Source of the DNA: Sorlinia euscelidii
Lineage (GTDB): Bacteria; Pseudomonadota; Alphaproteobacteria; Acetobacterales; Acetobacteraceae
Assembly (NCBI RefSeq): GCF_036452155.1
Contig: NZ_JAWJZY010000002.1
Strand: one strand, 5' to 3'
Length of the DNA stretch: 64,000 bases
Shown here in pieces: positions 19,894 through 29,204 of the stretch. The notes under the pieces were generated by a model. That model made no database searches. It saw only the letters and a program-made list of their open reading frames with translations, and was not told the origin of the DNA. Both the position numbers and the translations under genes were made by a program. Numbering within the stretch: the first letter of the stretch is position 1; each line of letters starts with the position of its first letter.

Positions 19894-20631
19894 ATGCGTT
19901 TATTATTGTCATTAATTTTCATCTTTTCGATATTTTCAGTCCAGAATATTTATGCAGTCGCTAATGATGTGCCTAATAAGGGCACGGTATTCAGGGTGGA
20001 TACGCGTCCACCGGACGAAATTTTCAGGGATGGCTTTCGATCATGGGGTGACGACGACAATGTCCGGGATCACTCCACGGGTGCAAGCTGTTATAATCAC
20101 CGCCGTGAGAGCGCCTTCGTCGCTGTCACGACGGACCCCGAATATGCGGGCCAATATGCCCGGCGACTTGCTGAGCAGATGGAGGGGACCGCCTATGTTT
20201 ACATCATCACATCTCGCGACAATATGTATAATTTTTTTGAAACGCTTCGTCTGGCCGGTTATCAGACGGGTCTCGGCATGGCGGAAAGGCAATCGGAATG
20301 GATTGCCGTGGGCTCAATCGCTGCAAATACAATTTCCGGTGTGAGAGCTTATGTTCACGGCGTCGCGCCAACACCGCCCGTAATACATAATCCAAATTTC
20401 AACCCCAGTCTTCAACCACAAATCAACACGCAGTCTTATCGTCAGAGAACGGCAGACGCCTTGCCCGGTGAAGTTGTCTGGGAAGCCAGGCGCAATCCCG
20501 TCATCGGGGCCTGTATGGCGGCCACACTCTGGTGCTCTCATAGCAGCGCGCGATCAAATAATGTCGCATGTCGTTTCCGGGAACAAATCGGACCGGTGAC
20601 CTGGGCCGCCCTAGAAGATAACAAATGGTGA
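19894..20631 (+). CDS. Pertussis-toxin S1-like ADP-ribosyltransferase (toxin A subunit)
   Basis: A secreted 245-residue protein with an N-terminal signal peptide (cleavage probably after about residue 21-23). The mature part aligns by eye with pertussis toxin subunit S1: VFRVDTRPPDEIF with Arg34 (NAD-binding Arg of the RxD motif), GFRSWGDDDNVRDH with His60, TGASC with Cys66, SAFVAVTT in place of the STS strand, YVYIITSRDNMY, and RQSEW with Glu135 in the position of the catalytic Glu. Near the C-terminus PVIGACMA (Cys207) matches PVVGACMA of S1, so the structural disulfide is likely kept; Cys214 and Cys226 are additional. Related toxins (PltA, ArtA) ADP-ribosylate host Gi proteins; the target here is unknown. 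AGGA precedes the ATG. The stop is three bases before the next gene. Confidence 0.88.
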   Translation: MRLLLSLIFIFSIFSVQNIYAVANDVPNKGTVFRVDTRPPDEIFRDGFRSWGDDDNVRDHSTGASCYNHRRESAFVAVTTDPEYAGQYARRLAEQMEGTAYVYIITSRDNMYNFFETLRLAGYQTGLGMAERQSEWIAVGSIAANTISGVRAYVHGVAPTPPVIHNPNFNPSLQPQINTQSYRQRTADALPGEVVWEARRNPVIGACMAATLWCSHSSARSNNVACRFREQIGPVTWAALEDNKW

Positions 20632-20634
20632 AAC

Positions 20635-20970
20635 ATGAAAAAAACAATGATAATGGCATTTCTCTGTGCAACATTTATCGCCTCCCCCGTATTTGCGCGA
20701 CCCTATTTGCGGGAATACTGCCACAATATTAATGGACGCTTTTTAGAAGACTCTCACGTGAGAAACTTCGCCATATTCGTGACGGAGAGCACGCTCAACA
20801 TCATGACGTCGAGCGCAGGCGACCCCTTTTTCATCAATACAAAAGATCCCAACTTTGACTCGATCTACAGCACTGTCCGCACGGCGGAACTCGTCGGCAC
20901 GACGATCGATTTCTGCTACCTGCCGCAAGATCACAGTATTGTCGGAATGAGTCTCAACAGGTTGTCCTGA
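20635..20970 (+). CDS. Putative AB-toxin B subunit, CtxB/LTB-like
   Basis: A secreted 111-residue protein with signal peptide residues 1-21 (ASPVFA cleavage site) and a mature chain of about 90 residues, the size of an AB5 B monomer. It resembles cholera/heat-labile enterotoxin B chains in layout: an early Cys (Cys29), FVTES in the position of SYTES, a DSIYSTV helix start, then AELVGTTIDFCYL with Cys94 in the position of the ..TKIDKLCVW strand, and a SIVGMSL end like SIAAISM. The two cysteines would form the usual single disulfide. It starts three bases after the A-subunit stop, so the two are made together. Similarity is moderate, and the call rests on pattern plus the adjacent S1-like gene. 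Receptor and pentamer formation are untested. Confidence 0.68.
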   Translation: MKKTMIMAFLCATFIASPVFARPYLREYCHNINGRFLEDSHVRNFAIFVTESTLNIMTSSAGDPFFINTKDPNFDSIYSTVRTAELVGTTIDFCYLPQDHSIVGMSLNRLS

Positions 20971-21000
20971 TGGCGGGAATTGGATGCCGTTTTTAGGAAT

Positions 21001-21021
21001 TGAGACGGCATTCTCGTCTCA
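21001..21021 (+). other. Inverted repeat after the B-subunit gene
   Basis: A 7-bp stem (TGAGACG/CGTCTCA) with a 7-base loop, 30 bases after the B-subunit stop and without a T-run. It may stabilise the 3' end or act with the terminator that follows. Confidence 0.4.
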
Positions 21022-21066
21022 TCAACAACGAAAAAAGTTTGGGTTTCATAGGAAGGATTGAGACTG

Positions 21067-21091
21067 GGCGGAGCAGCATGCTCCGCCTTTT
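21067..21091 (+). terminator. Terminator of the toxin operon
   Basis: A perfect 9-bp stem (GGCGGAGCA/TGCTCCGCC) with a 3-base loop followed by TTTT and a pyrimidine-rich tail, a typical intrinsic terminator. It lies about 100 bases after the B-subunit gene and marks the operon end. Confidence 0.8.
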
Positions 21092-21675
21092 CTTCTTCTG
21101 GTCTTGACGGCCGATTCCGCTAAGAGCTCGGTAAGGTGGGTGGCGCCGATGATGCGCCATCGGCGCAGGCTCAGCGCGTATGGCGATGGCCGGACCTGCG
21201 GCAACGATCTCGTCAGGGGCGCGCCGCGGCCAATGCTTCGCGCCTGTCGCAACATGATGCCCGGAAGGTATGCACCCAAAAAAAAAGTAAAACCCATCGG
21301 CAGGATGTGGCGCGATAAATGATCGCTGAAGTGACGGAATTCATGACGGGGGCACCTGACATTGCGCGCTCGAACGACCATTGTTGCAAAGTCTCGCGCG
21401 TCAAACATTGTATAGAGGCAAATTGAACCGGATAAAAGGAAATGAAGTCGCGTTATTCACTCTGGCGATGAGGGAGATTTGCCACGAATAAACCCGGACC
21501 CGACGATGGGTTACCGCGCAAGATCATTGAGAATTTTCAGATATCCTTGACAATACAGCGGATCAAATTTTGTTTAATGAAAATCTTATCGACAGTCACC
21601 ATGAAAGATAGGCGTTGCGATTGTTGAAAAGAAACTATATAATAATTTATATATAATAATAAAAAAGATAGTGAA
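21092..21675. other. Gene-free stretch before DUF2235 gene A
   Basis: Short frames on both strands overlap here, but none has a ribosome site or recognisable family. The first half is GC-rich and could be a decayed gene; the last 100 bases are strongly AT-rich (TATAATAATTTATATATAATAATA), fitting promoter DNA for the next gene. Confidence 0.45.
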
Positions 21676-23448
21676 ATGTCTGAAATCAGAAAAATAAGAG
21701 AATTTACGTCAACTGTACTCAAAACAAAAATAACGGGACTTTCTGATGAAATCGCTCGCGATTATCAGGAGTGTTCCGTCAAGATCACCGGCTTGAATGC
21801 GAAGCAAACGGTTGATCTGAAAATCGAGGCCATTGACGCCGGTGAGTCAACGACGATCTTTGCACAGAAAATCACCTTGGGTAAGGAGGTGCATCTCGTC
21901 GGGCCATTAAAAATTGACCGTCGATGCCAGCTTGTAATCAGCGGTGATGTGTCCGGGCAATTGATCAATCCTGCGGATTGTAAGATTGAGTCGGTTATTT
22001 CTTACGATGATTCTTCGATGAAAACTTTGAGATTAGGTGTTTTCTTCGACGGTACGGGCTGTAATGCCCATAATAGCGAGAAATACTTCAACTCCTTCAC
22101 CTCGATCGGTGACTATCTTGAAAGTTTGATCGAGAGAGTAAATGACAGTATCGTCCCGAAATCATATCGGTATTCGCCCCAGCTCAGTTACGTATCCGGT
22201 CTATCAAATATCTGGAACCTTTATAGAAGTTTCACTGAAGGTCGTATCGATAAAAAGACCTACCAGGCGAAAACGTACATTGAAGGCGCTGGCACAAAAA
22301 AAGACGCGCTCGACTCAATGTTTACGATGGGCACAGGGTGGTCACCGCCCGGGGGGCCTCAGACAGGGGTCATCGCCAAAACGGATGATGCCGTGAAGCA
22401 GATCAAAAAGCTGCTCGCCAAACTCGGAAATGATTTCGATCGCGTCGAATTATATATTTTCGGCTTCAGTCGGGGTTCAACTTCTGCGCGCCACTTCGCG
22501 AACAGGATTGAAAAACAGGATCGCACACTTCTTTCCGCGTTTAACACGGCAAAATACGGCGCGCCGGAAGTCAGGTTTATCGGATTATATGACACGGTCG
22601 CGTCCATCCTGGCGCTCTCTCAAGGGGATATTGATGTCGGTGACAGCAAAACCGGCGATGTCGATATTTCAATGGATGATGCCATTGCCGGAGACGTATT
22701 CCACATCACGGCTGGTCACGAAGTGCGGGAAAATTACTCGTCAAATCACGTCACGCCTGTCTTCAAAAAGGAGCTGAAGCTTCCCGGTGTCCATGAGGAT
22801 ATTGGCGGCCAGTTTCATGAGAAGGTGGAAGAGCGCATGTATCTCACACAGGTACTCTACAGTTCTTCACGGCAAAAAATCGATAATGAGGACACATCCT
22901 CTTACAAAAAATCCAAGGAGGATCTGCAGAGGCTCCTCAACGTCGTGCATTGGGGAAAAATATACGAGGCGAGCGGGATCTCCATCGCATCGGAGGTGCG
23001 GGACAGGCCGCTCCTCCCCACGCTTTACGCAAATGCTGTCCAGTTACGGCGCGAGGCTGTTTATCCGGGGCTCAATTTCGTGGCCTTTCAGGCCATGCGC
23101 TATTACGCCGGGAATATCGGGCTCGCTTTTTCCGAGCTTCCGGGAGAGGATGTCGAGACTATTCCTGACGATCTGCAGGATCTTCATGATCAGGCCCTGC
23201 AGCAGATTGATCATCTCCTGGCTGGCGGCACGGCGACAAGTCTCGTGGATTATCTTTCACCCGCTCTGGGCGCGAAATATGTCCATAACTCCGCTTTCTG
23301 GGATGAAGCCCCTAATGACCTGGTTGTCGATGAAACGGGGATCATTGATGACGCGACCTTCAATCTGCTGCTGATCAATCGCCCGCATGAGGGGAATGTG
23401 CGTCGCGAATTCAATGCGGATGGCAGCGTCTATACTGATCCCGCCTGA
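21676..23448 (+). CDS. DUF2235 / Tle1-like alpha-beta hydrolase, copy A
   Basis: A 590-residue protein. The N-terminal 115 residues have no recognised fold. From about 117 there is a DUF2235 hydrolase domain: LGVFFDGTGCNA at the start, the nucleophile elbow GFSRGS with Ser265, RFIGLYDTVASI, and LPGVHEDIGG with an Asp/His pair as in Tle1-type phospholipases. Several DUF2235 proteins are type VI secretion phospholipase effectors; no VgrG, PAAR or other T6SS gene is in the window, so delivery is unknown. No signal peptide is visible. The paralogue at 29205 has the same length, the same Ser265 and roughly two-thirds identity by eye. No obvious immunity gene sits beside it, unless the membrane protein that follows has that role. 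Confidence 0.82.
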   Translation: MSEIRKIREFTSTVLKTKITGLSDEIARDYQECSVKITGLNAKQTVDLKIEAIDAGESTTIFAQKITLGKEVHLVGPLKIDRRCQLVISGDVSGQLINPADCKIESVISYDDSSMKTLRLGVFFDGTGCNAHNSEKYFNSFTSIGDYLESLIERVNDSIVPKSYRYSPQLSYVSGLSNIWNLYRSFTEGRIDKKTYQAKTYIEGAGTKKDALDSMFTMGTGWSPPGGPQTGVIAKTDDAVKQIKKLLAKLGNDFDRVELYIFGFSRGSTSARHFANRIEKQDRTLLSAFNTAKYGAPEVRFIGLYDTVASILALSQGDIDVGDSKTGDVDISMDDAIAGDVFHITAGHEVRENYSSNHVTPVFKKELKLPGVHEDIGGQFHEKVEERMYLTQVLYSSSRQKIDNEDTSSYKKSKEDLQRLLNVVHWGKIYEASGISIASEVRDRPLLPTLYANAVQLRREAVYPGLNFVAFQAMRYYAGNIGLAFSELPGEDVETIPDDLQDLHDQALQQIDHLLAGGTATSLVDYLSPALGAKYVHNSAFWDEAPNDLVVDETGIIDDATFNLLLINRPHEGNVRREFNADGSVYTDPA

Positions 23449-23456
23449 TGATGACA

Positions 23457-23479
23457 GGACCGCATCGCAAATGCGGTCC
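23457..23479 (+). terminator. Hairpin after DUF2235 gene A
   Basis: A perfect 9-bp stem (GGACCGCAT/ATGCGGTCC) with a 5-base loop lies 8 bases after the stop. There is no T-run, so it is a possible rather than certain terminator. Confidence 0.5.
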
Positions 23480-23499
23480 GATTGAAGCGGCTTGAACCT

Positions 23500-23555
23500 A
23501 ACCCGAACGATGGCATGCGGGCGCCACTTCCGTCCGCAGCGCCTACGTTCGGGTT
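23500..23555. repeat. Long-stem inverted repeat in the intergenic gap
   Basis: AACCCGAACG and CGTTCGGGTT form a perfect 10-bp outer stem around 36 bases that can pair further. This is a nested structure, not a simple terminator. The rest of the gap up to 23846 shows no coding sequence. Confidence 0.5.
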
Positions 23556-23852
23556 GATCGATCGCTGTCAATGAGGTTCGGGCAAAGAAGTCGGCGTGGA
23601 TGGGGTGGCACGACTCATCATCCCGCGTCCCGACAGGATATAACCCGTCGAAAGATAAAAGCGGACATCAAAATTTACGATTTCTTGGCAAATGCAACGT
23701 ATCTTTTTCCCAAGAGCGATGCTGTAGAAATTCACTGCGGTAAAAAGAAAAACCTGTCTCTGCGCCTCAAATTTTTTACAGGATGACCACCATGCGCAGC
23801 AGCGTTTCGACAAGAGAACTCTGCGGGAAAATATAAAAAGACGGGGGTGTTT

Positions 23853-24284
23853 GTGAATTCCATGGGACCGAATCAAATTTACCTGATGATCACCTTTGCG
23901 ACCGCTTTCGCGTTCATCTTTATATCCCTGCGCATATTGCGCGTTTTCAGACAACGCGGCGAAATAAGGAAGGCTGTTCGGCTTACCCGGGAATGTCTCA
24001 GGGACATTGGAAGCCACGCGGATCATCTGCGAACGCGCAGGGGACAGACATTGCGCGGAAATCTCCCTTATCCGACCGCCGCCACCGGGTGGGAAAGTGA
24101 GAAAAAAACGTTCATCTCCGTCCATTTAAGACCCATATTGAAACAGATCCGGTCCGAAAGTGACCGCGCGACCGCCGCGACACAATGTTCAAAATTCATT
24201 GAACTCATTGCGTCGTCACCGAATGTGGATCAGGACGTGGCGGGCTCAGAAATAACGGCCGCCACGGTGCGCGCACCCTTTTGA
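23853..24284 (+). CDS. Small membrane-anchored coiled-coil protein, copy B
   Basis: A protein of about 143 residues, paralogous to the one at 427. It has one predicted membrane helix near residues 8-26 (LMITFATAFAFIFISL), then a basic helical region and a block reading WESEKKTF, LKQIRSESDRA and QCSKF that matches copy A. I chose GTG 23853 because a G5 ribosome-site-like run lies five bases upstream; GTG 23847 and ATG 23862 are in the same frame. It lies between a DUF2235 hydrolase and a beta-helix/Hint gene, matching the copy A arrangement on its downstream side. Function is not known; anchoring, chaperone or immunity roles are all possible. Confidence 0.65.
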   Translation: MNSMGPNQIYLMITFATAFAFIFISLRILRVFRQRGEIRKAVRLTRECLRDIGSHADHLRTRRGQTLRGNLPYPTAATGWESEKKTFISVHLRPILKQIRSESDRATAATQCSKFIELIASSPNVDQDVAGSEITAATVRAPF

Positions 24285-24745
24285 CCTGAAGCTGCTCAGA
24301 GCCGAGGCGTCACCTGCTGTCATGCCCCTGGATGCGCATTGCGGCATTTTTTGACGAGATTCTCTGCAGCAATGAACCGTCTCATTTATCCTTATGATCT
24401 GACCAACGTGCCATGAATGCTATTTGCGGTGAGGGTAATCGTCTTCAGAAGGTCGCTTATATTTGCGGTCACGGCGGTGAACAGGTCTCGGTGACACGCG
24501 AAGCGCGACCTCTCGCAAATTCAGGGTTTTTCGTCCAATGGCTGGTTGACAGTGCCTAATCGGCTCAAACAAACCATAAAATCTTGATATTGTTGCGCAT
24601 GACACGCGCTAAAACCGTATAAGTTAACGGTATCACGCGCCAATAATAAAAGTAAAACAGTTTTCAAATTCGGGAAATTTCGAAAACTATCTGTTAATAT
24701 CAATCACAAAGCGCAAAGATGTCATTTCGTTACCGAAAACTGAAT
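24285..24745. other. Gene-free stretch
   Basis: No supported gene. Short minus-strand frames of about 60 codons lack any signature. The second half is AT-rich and leads into the conserved leader of the next gene. Confidence 0.45.
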
Positions 24746-24941
24746 CAGTTTTTAACAAAAATTACTGTAATCTTTCTTACCATGAATCTAACAGGCCCAA
24801 GGAATTTGGGTGATGCGACGCCAGGTGAGGCGCGCAATTGCGATCTTCTCCCTTCGCAATTGTCCGAACCGGCCATGTGAATTCTGTCCGGGCGCTTCAC
24901 ACCATGCGGTCGGCGTCGCGCTGATTCAGGGAGATCGTGAA
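24746..24941 (+). promoter_or_regulatory. Conserved 5' leader of Hint gene B
   Basis: The counterpart of the leader at 1306-1499, with TTTTTAACAAAAATTACTG, a GTGATGCGACGCC block exactly 132 bases before the GTG start, and GCGTCGCGCTGATTC close to the start. In this copy the frame stays open from a GTG at 24810, but since the matching frame in copy A is closed, the leader is probably untranslated here too. Confidence 0.6.
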
Positions 24942-27900
24942 GTGACGCAGAACAAGACTGAAAACACACCGGCAACAGCACGAAAATATCTGAGAGACAG
25001 GGAGCAGAAACGTCTCGACCCATCCGCAGCAATGGATGAGCAGCTTAAGAAATACCGCTTGAGCGCTGCCGGTTTTGCGGCTGAAAGCTCGGAAATAGAG
25101 ACGAAATGGACCTGGAATTACAATACGGGCGGGCACGTCGCGTCAATCGACATGCAAGGTTCTGTTGGTCAGTTCATCATTTATTATTGGCTCAACTTTG
25201 CATTTCAGAATAATGAGCTGATGTGGGACGAAATCGGCAGGATGCTGCCCACCGAGCATGATCCACATCAAAATTTCTACTGTCTGCCTATTCCTGGCTC
25301 GGTCCAATGGAATGCTTATGACGGCGTCGATATCACGACTCCCGTTCTGGCGATGGGCACCGGTGGCGTGTCTGGTATAAATTTTCATCGATCCGGAAGG
25401 ATTAGTGGTCAGATCATCAATCCGGCGGGAAGACTGGACCTGAGAACCGATGAAAACGTCACTCTTACAGTAACAAATGCTTTTGCGGCCAATACATATT
25501 TAGGCATGGAAGCCCACTCGACCTACTGCTACAAGGGAGAAGCCGCTAATGTGATCATTACTTCTGCAGGTTACCGCGTCAATCTTGTCGACGTTACTTA
25601 CAGAAACGGATATTCCCTAACAACTTATCGTTGGGCGCAGGTTTTTACGAACGGTCAAATTAACTGCGGTGACGACACCACCATTAAAACGGAAGGTTCG
25701 GGGATCATCGTCCTCGACTCCTATACAGGGCTCAGTGTGGGTGAGCGGACGACTTTTACCGGTGATTTCGTCATCGGGTGGAATGTCTGCTCCCTCAATG
25801 CCGCTTATCACAGCTTCATCCTCTCTGCCGGGACACACATGGCTGTCTCAAACTACCTCAATTTCGGGGGTCACGGCTTCACGGGGACGGGTGAAATGGC
25901 CGTCTTCGGAAATTATAGGGATTATGACTGGCACACATCGGAAGTCCAATGTTCCGACGGTGCGACGATTGGTAATCTGACGCTCGGTTACAATCCTTTT
26001 TACAGTCTCGGCATCGGTGGTAAATCGACCGCGGTCGGCAATAAAACCGTGGTGAATAAGCAGCCATTATACGGCGTTAAAGCAAAGTTCAGTGGGACAA
26101 TCAGCCTGAATGGCACGCTCAATCTGGGTGGCGGGGACGGCGTCTCTGGCACGCTTACCCTGGCCGACAATGCAAAGATCACAGATCCGAAGAATCTTGG
26201 GAAAATCAAGCTTGTCAATCGTGACGGTGTGCTGGAACTCGGCAAGTCTGTTACGCTCGATGCGCCTCTGACAATGGATGATGGCACGGTCACGTGCGAC
26301 ACAGGCGATCACTTGAAATCCCTCACGATCAATGGCGGCACGTTCAAGGCGACATCCGGCACCTCCTACGCCACTGAGCTTTTAATCGATCAATTCACCC
26401 AGAATGGTGGAACATTCAGTGCGTCATGGCTGAAGATTTCCGGGGACGCATCGATCAGCGCCGGGTCTTTCAAAGCTGAAACACTTCAATGCGGTGGTGC
26501 ATTGAAAATTTCGGGAAAGGGTGCTGCGCAGATCGATAGCGGTGACCTCGGGGACGTCACCATATCGAGCACGTCAGACAATATCATCGGCGCATCTTTC
26601 ACGACGCTCGCCCTGACGACAGGGAATTCAGGCGTCACCACCCTGACAGACGCCTATTTGACGACCATCACGGTCTCGGCCGGCACACTCAAATTCACAG
26701 CAAAAAAAGCCTCCGTGACAAGCCTCACCGTAAATGGCGGCACCGTCAGCGGTCGCAATACGATCACGATCTCGACACTCGAGGTTAAAGGCGGTTCGCT
26801 GAACTTCGACAGCTTGATCATCAAGAAAAAACTCACCGTCAGCGGCGGCTCCCTCACCGTCAAGACCATCACGTACACAAATGATGTGCTGGCCATCTCA
26901 GGCGCAGGTAAGGTCAATCTCGCAGGTGGCACGCTTGGCGCGGTGACGGTCAATAGTTCTGCCGATAGTTCATTTGGCGCGGATATGTCAGGCCTGACCC
27001 TGCAAAGCGGTAATTCCGGCACGGTCAGCTTGACAGGCGGCACGCTCGACAAGCTGACGCAGCAGGCCGGCACGCTGAAAGTCACGGATAACGTCACCAT
27101 AAAAGCGCTCAACCTCACCGGCGGCACGACGGAGATTTCCGGCACACTTAACTTTGACGGCACGTCTTTTTCCGTCGGGCCGGATGTGACAGTAAGGCTG
27201 GATGGCGGCAAGCTGATCATCAATCAGGCCGGGTCGTTCAATCCCAAGGGAAATTGGGAAGTCACCAGTAAAGGTGGCACGATTGACTTCGGCACATCCT
27301 CAGCCGAGTTGACGTTTGGAAAGGGGCTGAAGCTGGCTGGCGCCCTGACCTTCACAGGCAAAGGTGTCGTCACACTCACTGCAGATGTTCAAGGGGATGC
27401 CGAGAGTGACGTGATTCACGTTAAATCGGGCGTCACATTGCGGGTCTCGAAAAACGTTACGATTGCGCCGAAAATTCAACTTCATGGTTCAGCGGAGATC
27501 TCTTTCGAAGATGGCGCGCATACCTCTGCAACTGTGACCGTCAGCGACGAGGTTTCAGAGTCCGGTTGCACGATCAGCTTTAAGCAGGACCTCCCCTCTG
27601 ATCCGGCCGTCACCCACATCACGGTCAAAATTGAAAATTTTGGCGATGGGGTCAAGCTCGATATTGAGGGTCTCAAGCAGCAAAATATGACGGTCAAGCG
27701 GGCTTATTATGAAGCGGGTAAAATCCATATTCTGTATGAAATCGCCTCAGAATCCGCGAATACCAGATCGAGCAAGCTGCATGAACTTATATTTGACAAT
27801 GTCTCGGGGAAGAACCTCAAGGATGGACAGGATCTCACGGTTAATCCGGACGGTCATGGCGGGACGGAGATCGAGACGTGCTTTTTAAGTGGCACGCGGA

Positions 27901-28930
27901 TTTACACGCCTGAAGGCTGGCGTCTGGTTGAGGATCTGCTACCTGGCGACGCTGTGATCACGTATGAGGATGGCGCGGAAGTTGCGACGGCTGTTCGCTG
28001 GGTGGGTTCGGGCGATGTGACGTGCCGGATGGATGTTCCTGGCGACCTTGCGGGCTACGCTGTGCGCATCGTCAAGGATGCTTTCGGCCCGGGTGCGCCG
28101 TTTGAGGATGTTCTGGTGACGTCGGAACATTGTGTTTTTGTGGATGGCGGGCTGATCCCTGTGCGTATGCTGGTCAATGGGGGCAGCATTGCCTATGAGC
28201 GTGAGATGCCGACATATCGTTTTCATCATATTGAGACGGAGAAGCACGCGATCATCAGTGCGGCGGGGCTGCATATGGAGACCTATCTGGACACGGGCAA
28301 CCGGGCGCGTTTCAGCGCGGGGCGTGGCGTTGTGGGCTTGCGGCCGAAGACGGTGTCTGAGCTTGCGGCCCCGTTATATGTGACGCGTGGGCAGGTGGAG
28401 CCTGTGAGTGCGCGCCTTGCCGGGCTTGAGGTGTGCCGTGAGCGGCTTCTGGCATTGCCTGAGGGGGCGCGGTCTGAGGCCTGTGTGACGATGGATGCGG
28501 GACTTCACCTTTTAATGCCCGATGGTGGGGCGCTGTGGCCTGTTTCGCATCGTGAGGGGGGTATGTCTTCAACCTGCCGAAGGGTGTGGATGCGGTGTGC
28601 CTTGTCAGCCGGGCGAGCCGGCCTTGTGATGTGATTGGTCCTTATGTGGATGACCGGCGGATGCTGGGCGTGCTGGTGGGGGCGGTGCATCTGATCGGGC
28701 CGCAGCACATCACCGAACTCACGCATCATTTCACCGATGATGCCCCAGGGTGGCATGGTGTCGAGCATCCCGCCGCAAGGTGGACAGATGGTTGCGCCGT
28801 CTTGAAATTGCCTGACCAATCCGCGCAATCATGCGCCTCAATATTGCTGCATGTCAGAATATTAAGTTGCGGCCCTTATCTGACCGATTTGAAAAAAAAC
28901 GCGAACAAAGCTGAAGCCGTCGCGGCCTGA
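24942..28930 (+). CDS. Large beta-helix repeat protein with Hint domain (copy B), frameshifted
   Basis: About 1,329 residues if the frame is restored. Residues 1-40 match the N-terminus of copy A (MTQNKTEN). A unique N-terminal region of some 250 residues, rich in aromatic residues, is followed by about 650 residues of beta-helix-like Gly/Thr repeats, then a Hint domain beginning at Cys980 (TCFLSGTRI, later TSEHCVFVDGG and FHHIET). The C-terminal domain shared with copy A (SRASRPCDVIGPY, WHGVEHPAARW) is in another frame: the main frame stops at 28634, and the switch is at a G6 run (28556-28561), where one more G gives GGYVFNLP as expected from copy A. The GTG start is set by homology with copy A and the closed leader there. 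Likely a large surface protein with self-cleaving C-terminus; inferred. Confidence 0.78.
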
Positions 28931-28976
28931 TGTCGACAGCGGGATGTTAAAACGGCTTACACCGGATTCAGTCGTG

Positions 28977-29001
28977 AACGCCGTGTTGAGGACACGGCGT
29001 T
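28977..29001 (+). terminator. Hairpin after Hint gene B
   Basis: A perfect 10-bp stem (AACGCCGTGT/ACACGGCGTT) with a 5-base loop lies 47 bases after the stop, without a T-run. It is a possible transcript end or stabiliser. Confidence 0.5.
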
Positions 29002-29204
29002 ACGCGTGGATGCAGCGCAATAAGAGGCGCGTGAAAAGAGAAGGTCAGAAAAGAATAGCTGACACTACGGATATTTTAACTCTTTACATTTTTGCGACGT
29101 AAAGCATCGAAACGAAAATCCTAAACGTGAAAATTCTTGAAAGAACTGGCAGGGAAAGCTATAATAAATCTTAATAACAACAATAATAATAAAGAGATTT
29201 TTAA

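Noticed and set aside
19616..19915. 99-codon frame before the toxin genes
   Set aside because: No ribosome site, no family signature, and it runs into the well-supported signal peptide of the A subunit.
24810..24941. Start of the large Hint protein at GTG 24810, adding 44 residues
   Set aside because: The matching leader in copy A has the same 132-base spacing but a closed frame, so the conserved GTG at 24942 is the likelier start.
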